64,000 bases of DNA from contig NC_087379.1 in assembly GCF_963675165.1 (NCBI RefSeq), forward strand, positions 2,856,201 through 2,920,200. Direction: 5' to 3'. Below the pieces are notes generated by a model. It was not told the DNA's origin. It searched no databases and saw only the letters and a program-made list of their open reading frames with translations. Of this stretch, positions 25,301 to 36,880 are shown piece by piece. This DNA is from Halichondria panicea (lineage: Eukaryota > Porifera > Demospongiae > Suberitida > Halichondriidae). Position 1 is the stretch's first letter. Each line of letters opens with the position of its first letter. A program made the translations under genes and the position numbers.

Positions 25301-28300
25301 TAATTATGGTGTACATTACTAACAGTACGTTTGAGTTAGCGTTGACTTTCTGTAAAGCTAGTGTTTGCATGCTTGAGAGACTCAGGCTTTACGGATGTAC
25401 AGTGTATCTCACTAGGCCCACTTGAGTTTTAGTACGGTTCACCGAGTTAGACTAATCATCTCTGTGATCATACACACTCAGTCGAGTGCACACACTGCTG
25501 CTAAGCTACTGTATATCGGGTTTCAAATGTGAGCTTCTTTCGATTGCAAATTGCGAGTTTTCGCATAAATCACATCGAAATACATGCAAAGAGAGCATGC
25601 AATCGCAATTAGGCTTATACGCATTAATTTGATTAACCTTGCACGAAACCCGCTACACGGTATGCAATGACCACAGCTGTATATAACCACACAACAGGCA
25701 GTCAGCATTGACTGATTTAATTATGGAGAGCAGAATTGAATTACTGCATAATTACTTACCCGATCTCGAATCCTCAGTGAGCACAGGTGGCAGGTGTCCA
25801 TCAAACTCTGCGCAAAGAGAGAGTGTATGTTGATGAGCATTAATGATGCACACAACGAACCTTGACTAGGTTACAGATAGGCAGAAATTCTCCGCATGTT
25901 ACATGTACATGTACATGTACATGCGGAGAATTTCTAGATTAGGTATTGTTTCCTTTAGCAAATGACACTAGAGTTTACGGTCAATAGTCTAATGTATTAT
26001 TTAGCAATTGAGGTAAAGTTAGACACAGCATTCAAGAGGCCTCAGGTCATGAATAGATCGACAACTAACCTCGCAGTCTGCACACACCCCCACAAACTGG
26101 CCAGTTAATTATATTCATGATTCAAATAGACCCAAAGGAATGTGTTAAACCAGAAACATGACGTTGTGTAGAGAGATTTTCCCACATTCACATACAGAGG
26201 CTATCACAAAAACGACAAACGACACGCATCATACAATGTATGTACATGTACAACTATTAAGCAGATGCATGCAAACATTAAGCTGATAGTGTGTGAGGGT
26301 GCAGCTTAATGCTTGATCAATACAGCACACCCAACACCATAATACAACATAACGGACTACTAAGGTTACTTAATTAAGAGCTTACCCAATAGTCCACCTC
26401 ACAGAGGACCTGGTCGTCAGCAGTGTAGAAGTTGAAGCCAGAGAGAGGGGTGGCTGTGTGTGTGTGGGTGGGTGGGTGGGTGGATGTGTGTGTGTGTGTG
26501 GGTGGGTGGATGTGTATGTGTGTGTGTGTGTGCGGGTGGGTGGGTGTGGAAATGTGTGTGTGCCACAGTACGCACTAGCTTGAACTTACAAATGTAGACC
26601 CTTCTACAATTGTATATAGCTCAAACCAAAGGCCATAAATGGATGTCTATAGAGACAAATCTATACAGAGGTCAGAGTACAGGTTCAGAGGAGGCTGTTA
26701 CCTGTGCATGTACATGTAAGTGTTATAGTTACCCCCAAGGAAGAAAACTAACCAACCAAAAATTCTATAAAATCACTGTTATGATACACACACTCGTTCA
26801 CACTAATGGCATTAACAATCAGTGTACAAACACATACATGGGGAGCATGTAGAGTCTACACTTACTAACACAGCAGGGCGATGGGAAACATGACTAGAAT
26901 GCAATTTGAGAGCTGTTTTGTAGCCTGGGGGGTGCCTAGGAATGCAGAATATGAGGGGGAGGCAGCTGACACTGCTGCAATGTACGTACAAAGAGATTGA
27001 GGGTGTGATTGCTTCGAAATACACACGTACATGTACACGATACATTGCTTGGAAACACACACGTACATATACATGTGTGTGTATACGAATTAGTAGCCCT
27101 AAGTGGAGTGGAATATGTCACAATGGGTCATGTGTAGAGCAATTTGTTTGTACAGAAGGGAGTAAATATCTGTGTACGTGTGACGGAGAACAAAACAAAC
27201 CAATGACTATTTGATTGAGTTATTTGTAGGGAATTACTGACATAGCAAACATCAATTACAAATTGGAGCTGGCTTCAACTTTGATGCAGTGTTTCTTTCG
27301 CAGTGCTGCATACCGTGCATTGGGTTCCTGTAACTCAGACACTAAGCTTCCCCTTGTGGACAAACAACCCTTCACTGCTTCACACAACACATTGTTACGT
27401 ACAACAAAGCCTCTCTCTTCTATTCAAAAATGACACTGTAAATAATGCACACTTCGCTTTCAATATAGTACATCACTGTTACATGTATAGGGTCAGTTGT
27501 ATTGTTGTCAAACATGTATACACTATCAATTACAACCTCTTCTGTTGTCATAATAATCGTACGTGCACATGAGCTAAGTGTAACCAGGAGCCCACCAATT
27601 AAGTAACAGGTCTTGATTGAGGCAAAGCTATTATAATGAAATTCAAAACATTCACTGCAGTGCTTGCGACAGACAGCTAGACTGTTAGTCTGACAATCAG
27701 CAAAGTACAGGGCGGTACAATAACTGGCACTAACTGCTCATACTTCAGCTACAATAATATCCATTAGAAGTAAGTGCCAATTTGCTTACGATAGCAAATA
27801 TAGCAGCCACAGAATGGATGTGGGTGTGATGTGAACACAGTAATCGTCATACAACAACTCCATAAGCAATCGCGTCTAATACATACACTGGCAGTGCTTT
27901 ATCTCAGGAACTAATTTTCGATTGTAAATGATTGTCAGTCCCCAGAGCGTAAGATTGTAATTTGAATAAAAACGATGCTATTTCACTTCTAAAGGAGGGG
28001 GGCTACTTCTGTGTAAGTGAGACCATATCTCATGAATGGTTCAACTATCAGTTAACACAAGCTATAAGAAACAGTATCCTACAATTATTCACTTTACAAA
28101 GGATGTGCCAACACAAGATCGACACTTGTACGTGACAGACACGCTGGGTAGGATAATAACCTCACACGGTGTCCATTTACGGTTAGACTTTAGGCTCAAC
28201 CCAGGCTACAAACACACAAATGCTACTCTACAACTGAAATATCATAGCCCAGGGTAAACAGTGGAAACAACATTGAAGGGCACAATTGAAGGAATGTCAT

Positions 28301-31300
28301 TGCACAGGAATGATATAATTATACAGGTATGTTTACACGTAGAGTACGTGCCAACACAAACACTCGGTGATAGAGCTTAGCGATAAGAGCACACTGGAAG
28401 AGGGGATACGTTTAATTACCATTCAACCTTAGTAAAAGAGTACTAGGCTCAACCCAGGCTAAAACACACACATGCAGATGCTACAATTGAAATATGAATA
28501 GCCCACTCGTTGCAGCTAAATTGATACAGAAGAGGCTATTCAGTGTATACAGAAATTATAACTATACACGTAACAGGTATGTTTAGGAAGTCAGCAAAGG
28601 GAGCTACATGTACTGTTACATGTATAGAGCAGCCCTGCTTTACTAGGTGAAAGGACTCACAGCATTTTGAGCAGGTGAAGCACTTGAGGTGATAGACACA
28701 GTCCAGAGCAACGCAGCCATTGTTCATCCCAATCACAGGCTTGGTGCAACGCTGACAGTAGCCTGTGGTGTGTGTGTGTGTGTGTGTGTGTGCGTGCGTG
28801 CGTAACATTCACATACAGGGAAAACAAAAAATTGCAGAATCACAAACAAGGGAAGTACATGTGAAAGGTATAGAACAAAAGACAACAATTGGCACAGGAT
28901 TCGTATTGTCACAATAACTGGATTTGCTGCAAATTTTAACTCAAGCTGAAATAATTATTGTATGTATGTGTGTGTACTCACCAAAGAACTCTGCATGGTA
29001 CTCCGGGTCCAGGATAGCGTAGTCATGTAGCTGAGGATCAATTAATGCGTAGTCATGGATACTTGAATCCCCGTTGCTCAGGCCATTCACGGCGACATCA
29101 TTAGTAGTCTCCTGGCTCTTGGTAGGGTCTTCGAGTGAACGTCTTTCTGGCAGAGTTATTTTGTGATTTGATGAACGTTCTTTCTTCTTGCTGATTTTTT
29201 GTTGCTGGGGCTTGCTCTTGTTATTGTTCTTAGTATGTGGAGGGATCTTTGAAGGAGTTTCTTTCGATTTCTCTTTCTCTATTGATGTATTCGAGGTTTT
29301 AACTCCATTATTAACCCCATTTTGTTTGACTGTTGTTAGAGTTTTCTTTTCTTCCACAATCTCTACTGGACTATCGGCAAACCTGACCTTTTGAACCACC
29401 CGAGGTTCGGATTTGGTAGTGGTGGTGGTGGTGGTGGTGGTGGTGGTGGATATTGAATTGTCGCTAACAGACGTGGTGAAAGGACTCTTAACCCTGGGGC
29501 TGGAGGTGGGCTCACTGGAGCTAGTCGGAATGAGCTCAGGGGAGAGGGGGGAGAGAGGGTAACTTGAACTATCCGAGTCGTCCGTCTCCGCATACCAGTT
29601 TGGATTTAGAGGGACTGGGGAACCCTCGTACTCGAAATGATGGTCATTTAGTTTGGAGGCTGGATCGGGGGTGAGCACTTCCATGAGTGTGCTTAGAGCG
29701 TGCACTGTCGATGTGGCCACTTCACTCATGTTTCTATCGAGGGACTGTTTAGACCAGCTCATATTGTCCAATCGTGACCTTTTTTCGTCGCTGTCAGGTG
29801 TCTGTCGATCGGAAAGTGGTTCTGGAGAGCTCAGTGTGGCTGTCGAAGAGCTTGAAGGTGATTGGACGGTTCTCTCAAGTCTATAATCACCAGCCTTCGC
29901 TGCTGGTGCCTGTGTAGCAGAGGTTGAGGCATTAGTGCTTTTGATGTGTAAGTAAGGATCTGCAGAGGAGTGTCTTCGAGTCTGTTTCAGACTCTTAGAT
30001 GCGGATTTGTCTGAGGTGACAGGAAGATTGCTTGGTTTGCGGTTTTGGACAGTGGTTGTGGGTTGTTTGAGATGTCTGTCCGACTGAGAGCTATCAGAGT
30101 TCGTACTACTAGCAGTGCTTTCTCGTCGGTATATCTGTCTGGCTGGCTTCTCTTGACTAACCTCCTGCGAGATTTGTCGGATTGCAGCTAACTCAACTGG
30201 ACTCAACTTGTCATAAGCACCCGATAATGACTGTGCTTCTGATTGCTTGATCCCCCCTTGTGTGGATGTAATACCTCCTTCAATTAGAGTAGGTGACTGT
30301 TTCAAAGGTGATGTAGGTGGGCTCAAGCTGTCATACACACCACTGTTGTTGACATCACTAGATGGTTGAGTCTTCTTCTTCAACTGGGTGAAGATTTTTG
30401 GAGTAGGGAGGCTCTTGCTGGGTCTGGAAACAATAGGGTGTACAGCTTTCATCGGCTGTGATTTTGCCGTCGGTTGAGCGTCGTCGTTGTAGTAACCAGT
30501 TCGAAGTGACGGCTTTCTTTTTGTGTTGGCTCCATCTTCGCTAGTGTGTAGAATTCGATGGCTTGATGTGGATACGATATGAAACGAAGCTGGTGTTGTT
30601 TCAATCACTTCAAAAGTCGTATTCTTAGATCGATCTGTATTCTTGGATTGATCGGGATTTGACGCTATCCTTCGCAGTTGCTCCTTTGGTTTAACCGGAG
30701 AAGTTATTTTCGAAACTTTGGTCCCATCTATGGAATCAAACAATTTAGTCTTAGGTTCAACTCTGGGCACGGATGTGGGAACTTTGACATTTGAGGGCTT
30801 GTTGCTCAGTGAGCTAGGGTTGCCATTGATTACAGCACCTGCACTGGAAGAATGCCTCAGCGCAGGTGTCACTCGAACAACTGCCTCAGACTTCTTGGCA
30901 TGGACAGCTATTACCTGGGTCGGTGGTTTGGGGGCAGGGCGAGCAATGACCCTTTTGGTAGGGATAGTAACAGCCGTCTGTACCTGCAGTGCGTGTGTGT
31001 GGCATTAGAACAAACAATTGGCGTTTATAGGCTTAGCAGATTATTACAGTGTGCTGGCAGATATTTAACAGCTAATGAATATAGGCTGAGACACACCCAT
31101 GCAAGAACAAAGGCTCTTCATGCATTCATGCAGCACTGTAGCTACAGAAGTAGGTTATATTACTGCTTCTGACTCAGTAGGAGTGCCAGCTCACTATAGC
31201 ATCAAAACATACCACTAGCAAATATGATCTTACTGGCTGAGTATGCGTTTCATTTGCAGAAGTGGTTGAGCCACCGTATCCGAACCTCCCATCAGGTCCT

Positions 31301-31830
31301 CCTCCTGCAGACTGCTTACTGCTTGTTGTGATCTGTCCTGCAGAGCTAGAGCTGTAATACTGTGGAGCTCTCAGTATCTTTTCACCACTATGCCTTCGTT
31401 GAGGGTTGGCACCATGCTGTTCAACACTGAGCTTTCTTGGAGCAGTACTGTTGGTTCCATACTGTTCACCACTTAGATTTCTTGGAGCAGTGCTATTGGT
31501 ACTATGCTGTTCATCACTTAGCTTTCTTGGGGCAGTGCTGGTACCATTCTGGTCACCACTACTGAGTTTTCTTGGAGCATTGTTGGTACCATTTTGGTCA
31601 CCACTGGGCTTTCTCTGAGTACCATTTGGTTGTTGCCATGCTCTAGCAGCTAGCCTTGTGTGTGCTGTTCCAGAGGCACGTCTGTGCTTGGGAGGTAAGG
31701 GCACTTTGATAGATGACTTCCAATCAGTAGAGTGAGGTTTAGTCTGGAAAAAGTTCAGAGTATCAGTGTCTTGAACGCCTATATCCTTCAGTAGCTGTGA
31801 AGCTAAAGAGTTAAACTCGTTGTCACTCAT
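22327..31830 (-). CDS. Zyxin/LPP/TRIP6-family protein with three C-terminal LIM domains, ~1076-1085 aa
   Basis: Focal-adhesion/junction adaptor that may shuttle to the nucleus, by family. Exons, 5' to 3': 31830-31234, 30983-28982, 28762-28661, 26453-26386, (26096-26070, optional), 25807-25760, 24837-24707, 22908-22857, 22746-22678, 22488-22327; phases agree. The first two exons give about 866 disordered Ser/Thr/Pro-rich residues, including five imperfect repeats around APRKLS (near residues 75-145), a 12-Thr run, and the paired motif HDYALIDP / HDYAILDP just before the LIMs. LIM1 starts YCQRC, LIM2 starts CHLC, LIM3 starts CIVC after YHKKYAPK, a linker typical of zyxin. The protein ends TRTVL, a class I PDZ ligand like those of LPP and TRIP6. 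At about twice the length of human LPP or zyxin, the N-terminal part is unusually long. Separating zyxin from Ajuba relatives is not certain. Confidence 0.88.
23166..23372. mobile_element. MITE, CCGTATAGCGGGTAA family, with TA duplication
   Basis: Inverted termini of about 31 bases, starting CCGTATAGCGGGTAA and continuing through TTCGTGGGGTAAA, with one mismatch between ends. TA lies on both sides (23164-23165, 23373-23374), as for Tc1/mariner-type elements. The interior is non-coding. Confidence 0.88.
23378..23600. mobile_element. Probable MITE with tagtgctag / ttatagcacta ends
   Basis: Shares the phrases agaaattaatgc, tttatgcgagc(g/c)gctatc and ttttcagagc with segments at about 53040-53190 and 63435-63545, and ends in an inverted tagcacta. 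It is a dispersed family in this genome; the limits are approximate. Confidence 0.6.
24838..25759. other. LIM gene intron within LIM2
   Basis: 0.9 kb intron that contains the 152-base element at 25509-25660. No nested gene recognised. Confidence 0.5.
25509..25660. mobile_element. Diverged MITE related to the CCGTATAGCGGG family
   Basis: Left end CTGTATATCGGGTTTC and right end, complemented, CCGTGTAGCGGGTTTC match at 13 of 16 bases; TA flanks both sides (25507-25508, 25661-25662). Older than the copy at 23166. Confidence 0.65.
25883..25935. repeat. 53-bp near-perfect palindrome in LIM gene intron
   Basis: Arms agaaattctccgcatgt (25883-25899) and its exact complement (25919-25935) surround a centre of repeated ACATGT that is itself self-complementary. 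The whole unit could extrude as a cruciform or form a hairpin in the pre-mRNA. Confidence 0.9.
26454..26561. repeat. GT / GTGGGTGG microsatellite
   Basis: About 100 bases of gtgtgtg and gggtgggtgg motifs. On the gene's strand it is a CA/CCCA tract directly before the acceptor of the second LIM1 exon. Confidence 0.9.
26454..28660. other. LIM gene intron inside LIM1
   Basis: 2.2 kb intron splitting LIM1 between its two zinc fingers. It starts, on the + strand, with a GT/GTGG microsatellite (26454-26561). The rest is AT-rich with two copies of a phrase around taggctcaacccaggct (28190, 28446). No nested gene recognised. Confidence 0.5.
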
Positions 31831-32003
31831 TGCTTGCTTCTATGAGACTATTCTTGAGCTTTGAGCTGTATTAGAGCCGAGATTAGAGTCCATGACAACT
31901 TTCACTTCAAAATGTGGTTTGTAGAAAATGCCTAATGAATATCATTACTTCGACATTGGAATGTTAGTCCTTGGCTTAATTGAGATGACCTTTGTACTCA
32001 CAG
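31831..32003. promoter_or_regulatory. Putative bidirectional promoter, LIM gene / CDK10
   Basis: Only 173 bases separate the two start codons, which face away from each other, so a shared promoter is likely (inference). No TATA box stands out. The sequence cacag just before the CDK10 ATG could instead be a splice acceptor after a 5' UTR exon. Confidence 0.55.
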
Positions 32004-35000
32004 ATGCACATGGCTAGGCAAGATCATGTCAATGCAATGTCGACCAGTGCTAGCCAAATTCCAAGCTCTAGCAGACACCAAGTAGTGTCCCCTCTAACTG
32101 GAAAGGTGATTCCTCTGCCACAACATGAGATACTGGGAGCGACCAGAAGTGTGTCAAATTTTGAGAAGCTGAACAGAGTTGGTGAAGGGACTTACGGCAT
32201 TGTGTATCGAGCCAGAGACGTGAAGACCAAGGAGGTAGTGGCACTGAAGAAGATAAGAATGGAAAAAGAAAAAGAAGGTTAATAGAACGGTTTGGCTTGA
32301 TTGATGGTCATGTATAAAACGAAACCGTAGACTACCTATACCGTACCGTGTACCGGTATTGCATCAACTCTTATGATAATGCACCGTACCCATAGAGGCT
32401 TGTAAAGGTGGTGCTGTCACATGATAATTGTTCCCCCATGTTTTGCCCCCAACCGTCCGTGGTAGTATACAGATAGTCCCCCTGCCACAAATAGTCCTCC
32501 TTGCGGACAATCCGTGGCACTGCGCGGTCCTCCGATACCCCAAACCGTCTGTAGTGCTGTAGGTGGTCCTCCTAGGACTGTTAAGAGTAGCATAATAACT
32601 AGGGATACACTGGAGGGCAGTGCAACCTCGCTATGCGTATTCAGCACATTCAATAATGTTGGGGGTGTCAGACGTACATGTAGCTGGGCGGAGCCCAGCC
32701 CACTGTCAATACACCTGTGTTAATATAGAATAATTATATAGTAAACCTATGCAATAAAAGGTTGACAAAGTGATGCTATAATAATTTAGTAATTATCCCT
32801 CGGTGCTTATGCGCAAGCGAGGTATACGGTAGTAACGTTTTCTTTGGATTTTAATTCGTGGATTTGCAAAATAATGCTTCGTTCTCTACTTTTGCTTACT
32901 TGGAATGCCATTGCAGCCTTTTCAGAAGAGTGCGTAGCAAATTTAGTAGTTAGGTCTGCACTAGAACGCTAGCTATTGGTAGCTGAGAGAGCTGCAATGC
33001 TCTTCTGATGCAGCCATTCATTTTAGACTTGGACTTTTGGCATAGATCGTTTTTAACAACAATAATGGTCGATCATTACCCACTCGTTGAGTTTCTCTGC
33101 ATGCAGCAAAATTTATAAAAATATTCATCATGTTTGCTATAATAGCTAGTAGCTTTGCTTTGACACCTCCACCAAGGCATCAGCACCACGGTGCTTTCAT
33201 TAGTTCTCAGCTTCTGGCGCACGATGGACAACACCATGGGAGATCCTCTTTCTGCATCGATTTTTTTGGAAACTATGACACAATCAATGTGAAACCACTC
33301 TTCTTTGCGTACCCAACATTCCACACATTGATGTATGCCTTCTCCACCAGTACTGTTTCAACTTCTTGCACTTGCGCTGCTATTCACTACCGCACTTGCT
33401 ATAACGCTATCTTCAATCTCGGTTAGTACTGGGTAGGTCCGTTTGTATTATGGGGAGCTGTACAGTTTGGGGAGTATGTACAGTTGAGCCTTGATTATCC
33501 AAACATCCGAACGGGGAGCAATTTTTAATTTTTTACTGGGCTCCACCCAGCTACATGTACCTCTGCCACACCCCAAAATTATTGAATGTGATGAATACGC
33601 GTAACGAGGTTGCACTCCAGTGTATCTCTAGTTATTATGCATGCAGTTCTTGCTGCTCTTGACAGTCCTAGGGGGATCACCTACAGCACAACAGACAGTC
33701 TGGGGTCCCGCGCAGTGCCACGGATTGTCCGCAGGGGGACTATCTGTACTACCACAGACAGTAAGGGGGCAAAACATTCAATTATTATGTGACAGTACCA
33801 CCATAATTATTAAAAATTAATTTTTAATTTTCAAGAGTATAATATAAAGAGAGGGACCATCTACGGCGTCACAGTAGTACTTTGATAGTTGCATGATATA
33901 CCAGACAGAACCACAAACAATGATAAATGTACCGTGCAAGTCACCATAATTATCTGTTAGTTGTTTCTAGGTGCATTGTGTTTCAGCATTCCCCTTTCCT
34001 CCTCCAGGACTCCCGATATGCAGTGTGCGTGAGATAGGCATTCTGTTGAGTCTGAGACACAAGAACATTGTGGAGCTGAGAGAAGTGGTTGTGGGGAGGG
34101 ACTTGGAGAACATGTTCCTCGTGATGAGATATTGCGAGCAAGACCTGGCCACTCTCATTGACAACATGAGTACCCCTTTCACAGAAGCTCAGGTAAGCTC
34201 GGTTTCATGGGTGAAGCTTATAAATGACTTGTACTGTGTTAGGTAGGGCTTGTAAAAATGGCTTGTAAATAGCTTGTACAGTAGAACCTCGATTATCCGG
34301 CCCTCCATTATCCGGAACCTCGATTATCCGGCTTGGCAGTTTTCTTGTTATCAGATCAGAAAATGGGCGTGTCCCTCAAACGCGCATGCACGTTGCAGCT
34401 GTTACCATGGAGACATGCCTGCTTATCTTCTGCGCATGCGCAGACAACCATGTGGCCCTGCTGTTTATCAATAAAGTGGGTGGATCAAGGCGTGGTTTAT
34501 CTATTCGATTATCCGGCATATTCACTTATCCGGCCTGCTTCTGGAACCAAAGTGTCCGGATAATCGAGGTTGTACTGTAGTAGTTCAGCTTAGCTTGTAA
34601 ATGGCTTGTAGTAGCTCAGCTTGGCTTGCAAATGGCAAAGTCTGTTTTCTACTTGTAGAAAGCTTGTAAATGGCTTCAGCTTTGTGCAGCAAGCTGTTGT
34701 ATAGAGCTGTTACCGTATATCTTCTAATTTATCGGACAGCAAAAAATAATTATTTTGGAAATTGTCCGGGTATAATTGGAACAGATTTTTATAGAACATG
34801 CGAAGTGTCCAGAATAATTAGAACAAGCAAGCAGCTTGCATGCGAGCTAGCTAAGTTTAATAGAACAGGGTACGACTGAATAGTTGCACTAGCTATCTAA
34901 AACTAGCTAATCAAAGCTATCTAACTGCAGTACTGTAAGTCTTACTTGCCGTCTATGAATGATAACTCAACTTTTCAAGGTATTGTCCGGATATTTAGAA

Positions 35001-35893
35001 CGAATGTAATATTAAAGTACTGGAGTGTCCGTTGTATTAGAACAACGAAAATTGCCCAAAAGAGTGTCTGGGGTAATTAGAAGTGTCCGATAAATTAGAA
35101 GATATACGGTAATAGATGTTTAGTTCCTGTACAGTACACAATGACATGTATGGTCTTGAATCCAACTATTAACACGTATTCTATATCTCTCCAGGTTAAG
35201 TGCTTACTGTTGCAACTCCTAGATGGTATGGCCTACCTACACAGCAACTACATCATTCACAGAGACCTCAAAGTATCCAACCTCCTATTGACCGACAAAG
35301 GCTGCCTCAAGATCGCTGATTTTGGACTGGCCAGAACTATAGGCACTCCACCCAAACCACTTACCCCTCGAGTTGTGACACTGTGGTATCGAGGACCGGA
35401 GCTGTTGTTTGGTTGCAGAGTGTACTCAATGGCACTGGACATGTGGGCAGTGGGGTGCATCTTTTGTGAACTGCTTAGCAACAAGCCTCTGTTTCCGGGA
35501 AAATCAGATACAAATCAGATTGAACAAATTACGAAGCTACTTGGAACTCCTAATGACACGATCTGGCCCGGCTATTCATCCATGCCTATACTCAAGAGCA
35601 TTTCGCTGAAGAACCAACCGTACAATAACTTGAAACTGAAGTACCATTGGCTGTCTGACGCTGGAGGCAAACTAATCAATGATTTTTTGACTTACAACCC
35701 AGACGAGAGAATAACTGCCATTAAGGCCAGAAAGAATGTCTATTTCCGTGAGAAACCACTTCCGATCGAACCTGAATTGATGCCTACTTATCCACACCTG
35801 AGAAACACTAAGCCACAAGTGCAAAGAAAAGTACCATGGGAAGATGAAGATTCTGGACATGTATCTAAGAAACCTAGAACATTACATCAGTGA
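32004..35893 (+). CDS. CDK10: Cyclin-dependent kinase 10, 3 exons, 385 aa
   Basis: Serine/threonine kinase partnered in mammals by cyclin M. Exons: 32004-32277, 34008-34192, 35195-35893, phases matching. Motifs: [13 protein letters not shown] (glycine loop 60-65), VALKK lysine at 82, the PISSLRE-type cyclin-binding helix here PICSVRE (94-100), HRDLKVSN (175-182), DFGLAR (195-200), an activation-loop Thr at about 210, [10 protein letters not shown] and DMWAVGC. The C-terminus retains [20 protein letters not shown], diagnostic of CDK10. All catalytic residues are present. Human CDK10 is 360 aa; the extra length is an N-terminal Ser-rich extension. ATG at 32010 is an alternative start two codons on. 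The exon 1 donor is weak (GTTAAT). Both introns carry transposable elements. Confidence 0.95.
32407..33802. mobile_element. Foldback-type element in CDK10 intron 1
   Basis: About 280-300 bases at 32407-32705 (starting ggtggtgctgtcaca) recur inverted at about 33530-33802 (ending tgtgacagtaccacc). Shared marks include gatagtccccctgc, gacaatccgtggcac, and the inner ctgggcggagccca / tgggctccaccca. The ~820-base centre shows no transposase frame I can recognise. It carries a stretch also found at 36540-36880. No certain target-site duplication. Confidence 0.8.
34279..34577. mobile_element. pogo/Tigger-like MITE in CDK10 intron 2
   Basis: 299 bases with inverted ends CAGTAGAACCTCGATTATCC and its near-complement ending GATAATCGAGGTTGTACTG. 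It is flanked by TA at 34277-34278 and 34578-34579. The phrase attatccgg recurs inside. These ends resemble those of pogo-type Tc1/mariner elements (known family style). No transposase. Confidence 0.88.
34713..35109. mobile_element. MITE with 26-bp perfect inverted ends in CDK10 intron 2
   Basis: The ends start CCGTATATCTTCTAATTTAT and continue CGGACA; the right end is an exact complement over 26 bases. TA flanks both sides (34711-34712, 35110-35111). Internal phrases gtccgg and ttagaac recur. Perfect ends imply a young insertion. It ends 85 bases before CDK10 exon 3. Confidence 0.92.
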
Positions 35894-36539
35894 GAATCTG
35901 AACCTTAATTGTTGTAATTGTTAATTAATCTGAAAGAGATTGGTTATTATATGAATCCACTTACAATAATGCATGGGAGTGTTCCAATGGATGCAGAACA
36001 GGAATGAAGGAAACTATTGCATAATTATGATATTAAAAGACACCAACTCAAGGGAAAAGTGCCATGCATGAGTCTTGGTGCAGTACTGTTGATGGTGATA
36101 GCTACTGGCCGGAGCAATGGTCCTGGACAGCAAAGTATGAGCACTATTATAATAGCATTGTGCTTTTATAGTGTCTTTCTAATCTATGCCATCGCAAATC
36201 GTAAACGCCTGATTAGGCCACTCCAAATGATTTCCCGTCCTTTGCCTGCATCCTGTTAAAGTGACCGTAATTGAGTCTAAAAATTGACGTTACTTTCAAA
36301 CACGTGCATGATCCTGTTGAATTGTTGCGGTTGTTGGTGAAATTCATCGATTGATAGTTATAGGCCGAGTCCAAGGTATACCTACGCTATTTCAGAGACC
36401 AGAAGGCCTGAGGCTCTATGAATAGAGACCATGCATTGGACAAGGCCTATAACTGATTTCAAATAAGAGGAGGGAATTAAACATCCATGCATGGTAAATA
36501 AAAAAACTTAATTCCTCGAGTTATGGGTAGTTTTGCAAT

Positions 36540-36880
36540 TCAAACTCGTGCGTAGCAAAATCTGTTAGATATTCTACTTATAATAATTATAATTTATAGT
36601 AGTTCACTTTTCACTAGAGCGCTAGCTATTTCTGAGTCCATGGTGGCTGCAATTATAAGAGTCAGGAAAGAGCTGCAAAGCGCATTAGAGAGCATGCAAA
36701 CATGAAGTTTGAACTTTAAGCATCCTTTTAACAACACATACAGTGTCATGCATGATCAATCATTTCCCACTTTTTGCATCGTTCCTGCCAGCCAGACTTG
36801 TTATTCCTGCATGCAAATAATAGCATTTACAGTTGGCTTCTTCCACCGAGGCATTATGCAGCACCTGCGGTGCTTTCATT
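36540..36880. repeat. Dispersed repeat shared with CDK10 intron 1
   Basis: The order of gtgcgtagcaaa, gcgctagctatt, gagctgca, tttaacaac, and ccaccgaggcat...gcggtgctttcatt matches 32925-33215 (gtgcgtagcaaat, acgctagctatt, ccaccaaggcat, acggtgctttcatt). The two are diverged copies in the same orientation. Confidence 0.7.

Noticed and set aside
28941-29593. Opposite-strand frames within the LIM gene's large exon (poly-Pro, poly-Leu)
   Set aside because: Shadows of the (ACC)n and Ser-rich coding sequence on the - strand.
33076-33426. Frames on both strands in the centre of the foldback element, one with CxxxxxxxWFHIDC
   Set aside because: Slight resemblance to a zinc-finger fragment, but neither frame extends and no transposase motif is visible.
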